NCBI GenBank assembly: GCA_031459715.1
Contig: JAVKIA010000001.1
Span: 1-64,000, forward strand
Reading direction: 5' to 3'
Length of the DNA stretch: 64,000 nt
From: Armatimonadota bacterium
GTDB taxonomy: Bacteria; Sysuimicrobiota; Sysuimicrobiia; Sysuimicrobiales; Humicultoraceae
Of the stretch, positions 34,841 through 42,517 are shown piece after piece. The notes beneath the pieces were generated by a model. It ran no database searches. It was not told the origin of the DNA and saw nothing but the letters and a program-made list of their open reading frames with translations. Position 1 is the first letter of the stretch, and every line of letters starts with the position of its first letter. Both the position numbers and the translations under genes were made by a program.

Positions 34841-35578
34841 ATGAAGATGGTCAACACGGTGGAGCTGAAGAACCGCACCAACGCCCTGCTGCGGCAGGTG
34901 GCCCGGGGGGAGGCGGTAATCGTCACGCGCCGGGGCAAGCCGGTGGCAGCGCTCACCCGGCTGACCGACGCCGGCCTGGAGGAATTCGTCCTGCGGTACG
35001 CCTCCGGGACGGGGGGCGCAGGGGCCGCAGCCGGGCCGCAGCCCGAGACCCCGCCCAGGTACCGATACATGAGCCTGGCCGTACCGTTTGGCACCATCTT
35101 CGTAGCCTACGGGCCGGGTGGTCCGGTGATAGTGCGGCAGGCGAGTTCACCCGCCGCCTTCGAGCGGGAGGCGGAGCGCCTCCTGGGAAGCGCCCCCGCG
35201 GCGGATCCCGAGCCGCCAGCCGACCTGCGGGCCCAGATCCTTAAGGCGATCCGCGACCACGCCCCCTACCGTGGTCCGCTGGACCTCAGCCTGGTCCCGC
35301 CCTTTGAGCGGGCCGTGCTGCAGGCGCTGCGGCGCATCCCCCCCGGCCAGGTGCGCACCTACGGCCAGATCGCGCGGGCGCTGGGCCGGCCGTCGGCCGC
35401 CCGCGCCGTGGGCACGGCCTGCGCCCGAAACCCGCTGCCGCTGCTCATCCCCTGCCACCGGGTCGTACGCAGCGACGGGAAGCTGGGCGGCTACTCGATG
35501 CGCGGGGGCGCAGCCCTGAAGCGGCAACTCCTGGAGGCGGAGGGAGCCCTGCCGGCGCTGCTACCCATCGGGCGGTAG
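34841..35578 (+). CDS. Phd/YefM-like domain fused to O6-alkylguanine-DNA alkyltransferase
   Basis: The ATG at 34841 follows GGAGGAGG; an ATG two codons later is also possible, and the longer frame upstream is non-coding. Residues 1-50 (VNTVELKNRTNALLRQVARG, then EAVIVTRRGKPVAALTRL) match the N-terminal DNA-binding half of Phd/YefM antitoxins. Residues about 75-245 are a complete MGMT: a degenerate N-terminal ribonuclease-like part, then PFERAVLQALRRIPPGQVRT, YGQIARALGRPSAARAVG and the active-site IPCHRVVRSDGKLGGY with the alkyl-acceptor Cys near residue 204. It repairs O6-alkylguanine by suicide transfer. No toxin gene is adjacent. The domain combination is unusual. Confidence 0.87.
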   Translation: MKMVNTVELKNRTNALLRQVARGEAVIVTRRGKPVAALTRLTDAGLEEFVLRYASGTGGAGAAAGPQPETPPRYRYMSLAVPFGTIFVAYGPGGPVIVRQASSPAAFEREAERLLGSAPAADPEPPADLRAQILKAIRDHAPYRGPLDLSLVPPFERAVLQALRRIPPGQVRTYGQIARALGRPSAARAVGTACARNPLPLLIPCHRVVRSDGKLGGYSMRGGAALKRQLLEAEGALPALLPIGR

Positions 35579-35596
35579 GTCGTCCGAAGTCGGCAG

Positions 35597-37387
35597 CTAC
35601 CACCCCAGCGCGTAGTTGCGCTCGCCGCGGGAGCTGGCGGCGCCCTCGATGACCCCGCGCTGGGGGTCGATGGCCACCGCCGTGGTGAAATTGAGGCTCC
35701 ATCCGGGGACGACGGTGAGCACATGTCCCCTCCGCTCCAGCTCCTCCCGCACCCCCGGGGGCACCCGCGCCTCGACCACGAGTTCGCCGGGGCTGGCCCG
35801 CTTGGGATAGAAGGACCGGGGGAAGTGCACAGAGTGGAAGGCAGGTGCGTCGATGGCATCCTGCAGGTCCATGCCGAAGTCCACCACGTTCAGGAAGAAC
35901 TGCAGCGTCCACTGGTCCTGGTTGTCGATCCCCGGCGTACCGAAGACCATGTACGGCCGGCCGTCCTTCAGCACCAGGGAGGGGGTGAGGGTGGTCCGCG
36001 GCTGCTTGCGCGGGCGGAGGGCGTTGGGGTGGTCGGGCGGGTCCAGCCAGAAGATCTGGCAGCGCGTTCCCAGGCAGAAGCCCAGGTCTGGGATGACCGG
36101 CGAGCCGTACAGCCATCCCCCGCTGGGCGTGGCCGAGAACATGTTTCCCTCCGCGTCGATGGCCCGTGTGCCCGTGGTCCCAGCGTCTCCCGCCCGACCG
36201 TACAGAGCGCGCAGGTCGGCCCCCTGCTCCCGTCCCTCAAAGGGATAGGGATTGCCCGGGCGCAGCTCCAGCGAAGCGCGGCGCATGTCGATGAGCGCCC
36301 TGCGCTCGGCGGCGTAGGCCTTGGAGAGCAGGCCGCGCAGGGGCACGTCCACGAACTGCGGGTCGCCATAGTAGCGCTCGCGGTCGGCAAAGGCCAGCTT
36401 CGCCGCCTCCACAAGCACGTGGATGTAATCCGCGGAGCCCTGCCCCAGCAGGGCCAGGTCGAATCCCTCCAGCAGGGCGAGCTGCTGCAGGAACACCGGG
36501 CCCTGGCTCCACGGCCCGCACTTGTAGACATCGTACCCTCGGTAGTTGATCGTCACAGGAGTTTCGACCCGTGTCTCGAAGGAGGCGAGGTCCTCCTCGC
36601 TGAGCAGTCCTGCGGATTCCCCGCCGCTGGCGTCCCGCACCTTCGTCTCCCGCTGGAAGGCCACGATCTCCCGGGCAATGTCTCCCCGGTAGAAGCGCTC
36701 CCGGGCGGCGCGCAGGGCAGCGTGGCGGCCCAGGTGACGGGAGTCGTGCTCGGCGGCCACGAGCCGCTCGAAGGTGCGGGCCAGGTGGGGATTGCGCCAC
36801 GTTTCGCCTACCTCCGGCACGCGCCCGCCGGGGAGGAAGATTGCGGCGGAGCTCGGCCACTCCCGGCGGAACCGCTCGGCAGTGGCGGCGATGCCATCCC
36901 GCATCCCCTCGTAGACGGGGAACCCGTGCGCGGCCAGCTCGATCGCCGGCGCCAGCACTTCTCCCAGTGTCAGCCGCCCGTAGTACTGCAGCGCCGTGAT
37001 CAGCGCGTCGGGGGCGGCGGGCACGCCGGCCGGGAGGAACCCGTCCCCCGGAATTAGCCTCATCCCCCGCTCCCGAAACCACTCGATCGTGGCCGCGGCC
37101 GGCGCCCGGGTGTTGCCGTTGATGGCCACGACCCGGCCCTGGTGCGCCGCGTAGATCAGGATAGGGCACTCCCCGCCGAAGCCGTAGCTCTGTGGCTCCA
37201 GGACCGCCTGGGCGAAGGCCATGGCCACGCCGGCGTCGATGGCGTTGCCGCCCAGGTCGCGCATGCGCATACCGGCCAGTGCTGCCAGGTAGTGACCGCA
37301 GGCGACCACCAGGTGGCGCCCCCGGATCACCGGCCGCGTGGCGCTGCCTTCCAGTTCGAAACCGTGGGAATGGACCTGCCCGCTCAC
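35597..37387 (-). CDS. Gamma-glutamyltransferase-family N-terminal hydrolase
   Basis: 596 residues, GTG start after GGGGAGGCGGCG. GGT marks: LAGMRMRDLGGNAIDAGVAM, a GFGGECPILIY stretch, ALLEGFDLALLGQGSADYIH, and the autoprocessing region GTTGTRAIDAEGNMFSATPS near residue 402, where the nucleophile Thr should lie. Later come FGTPGIDNQDQWTLQFFLNV and a C-terminal region ending SRGERNYALGW. There is no signal peptide, unlike periplasmic GGTs, so it probably acts in the cytoplasm on gamma-glutamyl or acyl-amide substrates (several homologues are acylases or hydrolases). Stop lies 19 bp from the Phd-MGMT stop, convergent. Confidence 0.85.
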   Translation of the reverse strand: MSGQVHSHGFELEGSATRPVIRGRHLVVACGHYLAALAGMRMRDLGGNAIDAGVAMAFAQAVLEPQSYGFGGECPILIYAAHQGRVVAINGNTRAPAAATIEWFRERGMRLIPGDGFLPAGVPAAPDALITALQYYGRLTLGEVLAPAIELAAHGFPVYEGMRDGIAATAERFRREWPSSAAIFLPGGRVPEVGETWRNPHLARTFERLVAAEHDSRHLGRHAALRAARERFYRGDIAREIVAFQRETKVRDASGGESAGLLSEEDLASFETRVETPVTINYRGYDVYKCGPWSQGPVFLQQLALLEGFDLALLGQGSADYIHVLVEAAKLAFADRERYYGDPQFVDVPLRGLLSKAYAAERRALIDMRRASLELRPGNPYPFEGREQGADLRALYGRAGDAGTTGTRAIDAEGNMFSATPSGGWLYGSPVIPDLGFCLGTRCQIFWLDPPDHPNALRPRKQPRTTLTPSLVLKDGRPYMVFGTPGIDNQDQWTLQFFLNVVDFGMDLQDAIDAPAFHSVHFPRSFYPKRASPGELVVEARVPPGVREELERRGHVLTVVPGWSLNFTTAVAIDPQRGVIEGAASSRGERNYALGW

Positions 37388-37510
37388 CGCCGCCTCCCCA
37401 TCCCCTGCCGCGCAATGGGTCCGTCACGTAGCCATGCGCCGCACACCTGTCTACCGGCGCACCTGTGATGGACGGAGAAGGTTTCCGCAGGCAGAAGCGC
37501 AAGCCCTGCT

Positions 37511-37813
37511 CTACGCCCGACGGACCGCCGCCGCAGGAGTCGCGGGTACCGCGGCCGTGGACCCTGGCGATGTGCCCCCCGGGTCCAGGGTGACCGTGGG
37601 CTGAACGGCGGCCGCCGGCGCGTAGAGCAGGTGCCCGCAGTTGGTGCAGACGCCCCAGCGGTTCCGCAGGAGCATGCCGCAGTGGGGGCAGGCGGCCAGC
37701 AGCGCGCGCCCGCACCGGGGGCAGGCGTGCGGCGCGGTGCGCAGGTCGGCAAAGCCGTCGCCGTAGCGGCATGATCCGTCCGGGCAAAGGACGAAGGCCA
37801 GCATCCCTGTCAT
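37511..37813 (-). CDS. Double zinc-ribbon protein
   Basis: 100 residues from an ATG after GGAGGGTAG. Cys pairs: CPDGSC, CPRCG, CPHCG and CTNCG, giving at least two zinc ribbons within residues 9-65. A Pro/Ala/Thr-rich tail follows. Such proteins serve as small protein- or nucleic-acid-binding adaptors. It is divergent from the peptide gene at 37958, sharing a 144-bp control region. Confidence 0.7.
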   Translation of the reverse strand: MTGMLAFVLCPDGSCRYGDGFADLRTAPHACPRCGRALLAACPHCGMLLRNRWGVCTNCGHLLYAPAAAVQPTVTLDPGGTSPGSTAAVPATPAAAVRRA

Positions 37814-37830
37814 CTACCCTCCGCGCTCTG

Positions 37831-37853
37831 GGGCATCCACCAGTCTTATGCCC
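37831..37853. promoter_or_regulatory. Inverted repeat in the peptide gene promoter region
   Basis: GGGCAT (37831-37836) and ATGCCC (37848-37853) with an 11-nt spacer; allowing one mismatch the arms extend to 8 bp (TGGGGCAT / ATGCCCAA). It lies between the divergent zinc-ribbon and peptide genes. A plausible operator for the XRE-TPR regulator encoded downstream; inference only. Confidence 0.4.
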
Positions 37854-37957
37854 AAAACCTACTAATGCTAAACCTCTGAAAGGAATCCCCCCGCCGGTGT
37901 GGAACCCGATCAGTGGCGGGTCCCCCAAAGCCTCAACTGCATCTGGGAGGGATGAGC

Positions 37958-38089
37958 ATGGCACAGAGGCTTCGCATGCTGCTGGCTGCAGTGTTGGTGA
38001 CGCTGGCGTTGCTGGGCACGGGAGCTGCGGCGCTGACCGCGCCGCCCGTGCAGATCTCCGGCGGGATGCCCGGAGAGAACGGAGGCTAA
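37958..38089 (+). CDS. 43-residue secreted peptide precursor
   Basis: The ATG at 37958 is 7 nt after GGGAGG; an ATG at 37952 is too close to that site. The product begins MAQRLRMLLAAVLVTLALL, a clear signal peptide with a GTGAAA cleavage region, and ends with LTAPPVQISGGMPGENGG. So only about 18 residues would be released outside the cell. It is short, polar and Gly-rich like the pro-regions of Phr/PapR-type signalling peptides. It lies 71 bp upstream of an XRE-TPR regulator in the same direction, and its stop codon is inside a 12-bp palindrome. This arrangement is what suggests a peptide signal. A non-signalling small secreted protein remains possible. Confidence 0.6.
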   Translation: MAQRLRMLLAAVLVTLALLGTGAAALTAPPVQISGGMPGENGG

Positions 38090-38097
38090 CCGGTTAG
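38086..38097. promoter_or_regulatory. 12-bp perfect palindrome CTAACCGGTTAG
   Basis: It covers the stop codon of the peptide gene and lies about 64 bp upstream of the regulator start. It is a candidate operator for the regulator or a weak stem. No T-run follows, so it is not an intrinsic terminator. Confidence 0.45.
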
Positions 38098-38160
38098 AGG
38101 GAACTTCAGAGGAAGATCGACGCGCGGCGGGGACCCGCCATCCCTGCAGGACGTTTCGGT

Positions 38161-39579
38161 GTGCTCGTCGAACATGACTGCAACATGGTCAAGCAACAGA
38201 AGACAATTGAGAGCGTAGAAGGCGCCCGCTGGATCGTCTCCTTTGGGCAGCGGCTGGAACAGGCCCGCGGTCGGATGGGGCTGACACAGGCAGAGATTGC
38301 CGCAGGCGAGCTCTCCAAGAGCTTTGTCAGCCTGCTGGAGACCGCCCGCTCCTATCCCTCGGTGGAGACCCTGCTCCTGCTGGCCCGTCGGACCGGCACG
38401 TCGGTGGCCGGGCTCCTGATGGACCCCCCAGACCTCCGCCTGGACACGGCCCTGAGCATGATCGCGCTGGCCCGCGACGCAGTGTGGAGGCAGCCGAAGT
38501 GGGCCGAGCGTGTCAGCCGCTTCGCTGAGGAGGTGGCCCCTGGCCTCCCCCTGTGGGCGCGGGCGGAGGCTGCGATCGTTCGCGGCATCGCGGCGACCCT
38601 GGACAATCGCCTTCCCGAGGCGGAGCGGTGGGCCCGTGAGGCGCAGTCGCTGGCGAAAAAGGCGGGGTTCGGGCCGGGGGAGGCGCAGGCGCTTGCCCTG
38701 CTGGGCGACGTAGCCCTGCTGCGCAGGGACTATGCGAGGTCCTTCGATTTGCTCAGCCAGGCAGTGGCCCGCCACCGGGAGACCGGCTCGCTTCGCAGCG
38801 CGCCCGGTGTCAAGGCGCTGATCTGGCTGGCTGCTGCCGCGCTTCGGGTGGGACGAACACGGTTCGCCCGTCGCTGCTGCACGCGGGCCAGGCTCCTGGC
38901 GGTCCGGTTGAACCTCGGAGTGCTCGAGGGACAGGCCCTGTGGGGCCTCGGGTACATCGCCAGGTCGGAGGGGGACCTGCCGAGAGCCGCCAGGCTGCTG
39001 CAGGAGGCACACCGTGCATTTGAATTGGTCGAGGACCTCACCAGCCGTGCCGATGTGCTGATGAACCTGAGCGCCCTCTACCGTGAGCAGGGGCGGCTTG
39101 AGGAGGCGCTCGAGGCGATTCAGCAATCCATCCAGATCATCGAGCAGCGGGGTGACCTGCGGCGACGCAGTGATGCCTATCAGGACCTGGCCGCCGTCCA
39201 CTTGCAAATGGGCCGCCTCCGGGAAGCGGAAGAGGCCGCCAGGCAGGCACTGGCCGACGCAGAGAAGGCGGCCGATCCCAAGCATCGCGCCACGGCCCTG
39301 GCTCTGCTTGGGCGCATCGCCGCCAGGCGGCAGGAGCGGGACCAGGCGGTGCACTACCTGCGCCGGGCCGCCCGGCAGCTCAAGGCCCTCGGGCTGAAGG
39401 ACCTGTGGGCCGAGGTCTCCCGGGACCTGGGCCTCGTGCTTAAGGGGTCGAGCCCCGAGTCGGAAGCGGCGCTCTACCTTACCCAGGCCATCAACCCTGA
39501 GGCGCTGCTGGGCGGGGTCGGCCTGCCACCGGCCGCCGTTCCCACCCGGCGTCGCCGCGCTGCCAGGAACGGCCGCTAG
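38161..39579 (+). CDS. XRE helix-turn-helix / TPR regulator (RRNPP-like)
   Basis: 472 residues from the GTG at 38161, with weak AGGA upstream; the ATG at 38185 is an alternative. Residues about 28-90 are an XRE DNA-binding domain (FGQRLEQARGRMGLTQAEIA, then LSKSFVSLLETARSYPSVET). From about 110 to the end are seven or more TPR-type helix pairs, for example ALALLGDVALLRRDYARSFD and AVHLQMGRLREAEEAARQAL. An XRE domain plus a TPR sensor is the plan of PlcR, PrgX, AimR-type and other peptide receptors. The peptide gene directly upstream supports that reading. A basic tail (TRRRRAARNGR) ends the protein. Confidence 0.82.
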   Translation: MLVEHDCNMVKQQKTIESVEGARWIVSFGQRLEQARGRMGLTQAEIAAGELSKSFVSLLETARSYPSVETLLLLARRTGTSVAGLLMDPPDLRLDTALSMIALARDAVWRQPKWAERVSRFAEEVAPGLPLWARAEAAIVRGIAATLDNRLPEAERWAREAQSLAKKAGFGPGEAQALALLGDVALLRRDYARSFDLLSQAVARHRETGSLRSAPGVKALIWLAAAALRVGRTRFARRCCTRARLLAVRLNLGVLEGQALWGLGYIARSEGDLPRAARLLQEAHRAFELVEDLTSRADVLMNLSALYREQGRLEEALEAIQQSIQIIEQRGDLRRRSDAYQDLAAVHLQMGRLREAEEAARQALADAEKAADPKHRATALALLGRIAARRQERDQAVHYLRRAARQLKALGLKDLWAEVSRDLGLVLKGSSPESEAALYLTQAINPEALLGGVGLPPAAVPTRRRRAARNGR

Positions 39580-39615
39580 TAGCGCTCCGCCCGCTAGCCC
39601 AGAGGCGCGACCCCT

Positions 39616-39673
39616 CGTCGGCCCGCGCTGACCTTCTCGCCGGCCCCACCACCGCCGTCGGCCCGCGCTGACC
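39616..39673. repeat. Direct repeat, 18 bp, period 40
   Basis: CGTCGGCCCGCGCTGACC occurs at 39616-39633 and again at 39656-39673. Lies between the XRE-TPR gene and the tandem 47-bp repeats; meaning unknown. Confidence 0.7.
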
Positions 39674-39719
39674 GTCTCACCACCACGACCACCCGGCGGC
39701 ATCTTCCTTCCACATTCCA

Positions 39720-39859
39720 CATGTGCGTCATTCCTCGGTCCGTCGTTGTTTGCACACGTGAGATCGCATGTGCACCATTCCTCGGTGCGTTGTTGCTGCA
39801 TACGCGATGCGACGTGCGCGTCGTACCCTGGTGCGTCGTGGCTTACATACATGGCTGCA
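39720..39859. repeat. Three imperfect tandem repeats of 46-47 bp
   Basis: Units 39720-39766, 39767-39812 and 39813-39859. Units 1 and 2 are closest, sharing CATGTG..CATTCCTCGGT.CGT and then TGTTG/TTGTT. Unit 3 is diverged (CGTGCG..GTACCCTGGTGCGT). The array sits 75 bp upstream of the aldehyde dehydrogenase start, in a 355-bp gap without a gene. It could be a row of regulator sites or a degraded array of small peptide repeats. Confidence 0.6.
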
Positions 39860-39934
39860 GATCAGCGGGTGGGGGCAGGAATTTCCGGCCCCGGATGCGG
39901 AATTCCTGCCGGTGCAGCACGGGAGGTGGCGGCG

Positions 39935-41407
39935 ATGGCGGAGCTGTTTCGCATGATTATCGACGGCCGGGCGGCGGATGCCCGCAGCGGGGAGACCGTG
40001 GAGGTGCGCAATCCGGCCAACGTGGACGAGGTGGTGGGTATCGTACCGAAGGGCGACCGCGAGGACGTGCGCGCGGCCATCGATGCGGCGGTGGCGGCGC
40101 TGGGGGACTCCTGGTGGCCCCGAATCTACGAATCGCGTCGCCGGGGAAAGGTCCTGCAGCGCTTCGCTGCCCTGGTGGAGGAGCACAAGGACCGGCTGGC
40201 CAGGCTGCTCACGCGGGAGCAGGGGAAGATCTACCGCGAGTCGGTGGGGGAGCTGGACAGCCTGATCAACACCTTCGACTACTACGCCGGATACGCCGGC
40301 AAGATCGCCGGCGAGGTGAAGTATTTGCGAGACAATGACAGCATCATCAAGGTGGAGACCCGCAAGCAGCCCATCGGCCTATGCGCTGCCATCCTCCCCT
40401 TCAACTTCCCCGTCTCCCTGTACGCCTGGAAGGTAGCGCCTGCGCTGATCGCCGGGAACGCGGTTCTCATCAAACCGGCCAGCACTACCCCCCTCACCGA
40501 CATCGCCCTGACGGCACTGCTGCAGGAGGCGGGCGTGCCTCCGGGGATCGCCAGCATCGTTACTGGGCCCGCCTCCACGGTGGGCGACGAGATCCTGCGC
40601 CACCCGGCGGTGAAGCGCATCGCCTTCACCGGCTCCACGGAGGTGGGGCGGCTCGTGGCCCAGGCCGCCTCCCCGGCCCTGAAGCACATCACCCTGGAGC
40701 TGGGTGGCAGCGACCCCACCGTGGTGGCCGACGATGCAGACCTGGAGCTGGCCACCGACACCATCGTCCGCTTCGGCCGCTTCCGCAACGCCGGGCAGTC
40801 CTGTACCTCGGTGAAGCGGGTGTACGTCTTCGCCGCGGTGTTCGAGCGGTTCGTCGACCTGCTGGCCGCAAAGACCGCGGCGCTGCGCGTAGGCGACGGG
40901 CTGGACCCGGCGACAGACATGGGCCCGCTGAACAACGCCCAGCAGCGGGAGGACGTGGAGCGCTTCGTCGCCGACGCCCTGGCCCGCCGGGCCACGGTGG
41001 TGGTGGGTGGGCGACGGCTGACCGAGGGCCCCTACGCCCGGGGCTACTTCTTCCAGCCCACGGTGATCGCGGACCTGCCGGAGGACGCGGCGCTGTGGAG
41101 GGAGGAGTGCTTCGGCCCGGTGCTGCCGGTCATGCCGGTGCGCGACCTGGAGGAAGCGCTGCAGCGGGCCAACAGCACCTCCTACGGCCTGGGGGCGGGG
41201 CTGTGGTCCCGCAGCGACCGGACCATCGAGCGGTTCATCGAGGGGATCGAGTCCGGGATCGTCTGGATCAACTACAAGCCGCTCAGTGTCCCGGAGACCC
41301 CGTTTGGCGGCGTGAAGGACAGCGGCCATGGGCGGGAGCTGGGAGCGGAGGGGCTGGCCGAGTACCTGGAGACCAAGTCCATCCGCAAGTACGTGGGCAA
41401 GGCCTGA
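39935..41407 (+). CDS. NAD(P)-dependent aldehyde dehydrogenase
   Basis: Start at the ATG at 39935 after GGGAGGTGGCGGCG. The 490-residue enzyme has the full ALDH set: ILPFNFPVSLYAWKVAPALI, IAFTGSTEVGRLVAQAA, the catalytic Glu in LELGGSDPTVVADDADLELA and the catalytic Cys in FRNAGQSCTSVKRVYVF. The GQSCTSVKR version occurs in lactaldehyde and succinate-semialdehyde dehydrogenases. It is not the acylating type at 26624. Repeats upstream suggest its own regulation. Substrate is unresolved. Confidence 0.88.
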   Translation: MAELFRMIIDGRAADARSGETVEVRNPANVDEVVGIVPKGDREDVRAAIDAAVAALGDSWWPRIYESRRRGKVLQRFAALVEEHKDRLARLLTREQGKIYRESVGELDSLINTFDYYAGYAGKIAGEVKYLRDNDSIIKVETRKQPIGLCAAILPFNFPVSLYAWKVAPALIAGNAVLIKPASTTPLTDIALTALLQEAGVPPGIASIVTGPASTVGDEILRHPAVKRIAFTGSTEVGRLVAQAASPALKHITLELGGSDPTVVADDADLELATDTIVRFGRFRNAGQSCTSVKRVYVFAAVFERFVDLLAAKTAALRVGDGLDPATDMGPLNNAQQREDVERFVADALARRATVVVGGRRLTEGPYARGYFFQPTVIADLPEDAALWREECFGPVLPVMPVRDLEEALQRANSTSYGLGAGLWSRSDRTIERFIEGIESGIVWINYKPLSVPETPFGGVKDSGHGRELGAEGLAEYLETKSIRKYVGKA

Positions 41408-41471
41408 GGGGCGCCGACGGCCACCTCTCCTGGAGAGCCCGTCTGTAACGCGTCGCTCGGCAGGCCCTGAC

Positions 41472-41891
41472 TCAGGCCGCCTCCCACGCCGCCTGACCGC
41501 CGGCTATGGTCTGGACGACCTCGACCTGCCCGTGGTCACCGATGCGCATCAGCACCAGGTCCGCCAGACCGCTCTCAGCCAGCGTCCCGGGTTCCAGCCC
41601 CAGCAGGCGCGCGGGATTAGTGCTGGCCATCGTCACTGCATCCGCCAGGGTTACCCCGGCGAAGGCCATCACCCGGGGTAGCGCCGACGCCAAGTCCAGG
41701 GCCGATCCGGCAAGATACGGTGTCCCGCTGAGACTGACGCGCCCCTCCGGGCTCAGAGTCACGCGCATCCCCATCCAGTCGTAGTCACCGGGCGCCATCC
41801 CCGCCAGAGCCACGGCGTCGCTGATCAGGATGGTCCGCTCAACCCCCTTTGCCCGGACAAAGGTCTTGACCACCGCTGGCGGGAGATGGTG
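41472..41891 (-). pseudogene. C-terminal fragment of a NagA-like deacetylase
   Basis: The last 140 residues of N-acetylglucosamine-6-phosphate deacetylase: HHLPPAVVKTFVRAKGVERT, then ILISDAVALAGMAPGDYDW, the SLSGTPYLAGSALDLASAL region and MASTNPARLLGLEPGTLAES. The N-terminal two thirds, with the HxH metal motif, are missing. At 41878-41891 it runs into a fragment of a sugar-binding protein on the opposite strand. An intact nagA lies at 43347-44576, so this is a redundant broken copy. Confidence 0.75.
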
Positions 41892-42504
41892 CGACTCACC
41901 GGAGACCGAGGCCGCCATCGCCTATGTTCAGGAGATCTACCCCCTGATGGACCGGGAGATCCTGGCATGGGACAATGCCGGGAACAACCGCTTCATCCTC
42001 TCGGGACGCGGCTCCTGGACGCTGAACCCTGTGAGCATCTACATGACCGCCAAGGCGACCAACCCCGACATCGCCGCCAACCTCAACCACCACGGTGCCC
42101 TGTTGGGCCCCAAGGGCCGGTTCGGCATCGGGGACTTCTACAGCTTCGGTATCTGGAAGTTCGCGCGGAACAAGGAGGCGGCCAAGGACTTCCTGCGCTT
42201 CTTCTACGAAGAGGAGAACCAGAACCGCTACATCGAGACCGGCGGAGGGTTCAACCTCCCTGCCCACCCGCACTTCGACCGGCACCCTGTCTGGCGGCGG
42301 GACCCCAAGCTGCAGGGCATCATCGGCTACACCAAGTGGCAGAAACTGACAGGCTGGCCGGCGCCACCCGACCGGCGGGCCCAGGCGGTCTACGCCACCT
42401 TCGTCCTGCCTAACATGTTTGCCCAGGTCGTCACCGGCAAGCTCAAGCCAAAGGCGGCCATGCAGTGGGCTGTGCGCCAGCTGCGGGACATCGGGTACAA
42501 GTAA
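41878..42504 (+). pseudogene. C-terminal fragment of a family 1 sugar-binding protein
   Basis: The frame reads GGRWCDSPETEAAIAYVQEI, then GNNRFILSGRGSWTLNPVSI and WKFARNKEAAKDFLRFFYEE, ending QWAVRQLRDIGYK. This is the C-terminal half of an ABC importer sugar-binding protein (CUT1 type); the first 200-250 residues with the signal peptide are missing. The open frame extends a little upstream but only into antisense nagA sequence. Stop at 42504 is followed at 14 bp by the SIS gene. No permease genes of this system are in the window. Confidence 0.75.
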
Positions 42505-42517
42505 GGGGGAGGAAGAC

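Noticed and set aside
34773-35578. Toxin-antitoxin pair suggested by the Phd-like sequence
   Set aside because: No toxin-sized gene (Doc, RelE, VapC type) is adjacent; the Phd part continues without a stop into an MGMT domain.
35723-37057. Long plus-strand frame inside the gamma-glutamyltransferase gene
   Set aside because: It is the mirror of a well-supported gene and carries no motif.
38086-39852. Long minus-strand frame opposite the XRE-TPR gene
   Set aside because: Low-complexity Gln/Gly/Arg composition, no start signal, opposite to a clear TPR gene.
39720-39859. The repeat field looks at first like a small CRISPR array
   Set aside because: The units are imperfect along their whole length, with no constant repeat and unique spacer alternation, and no cas genes are near.
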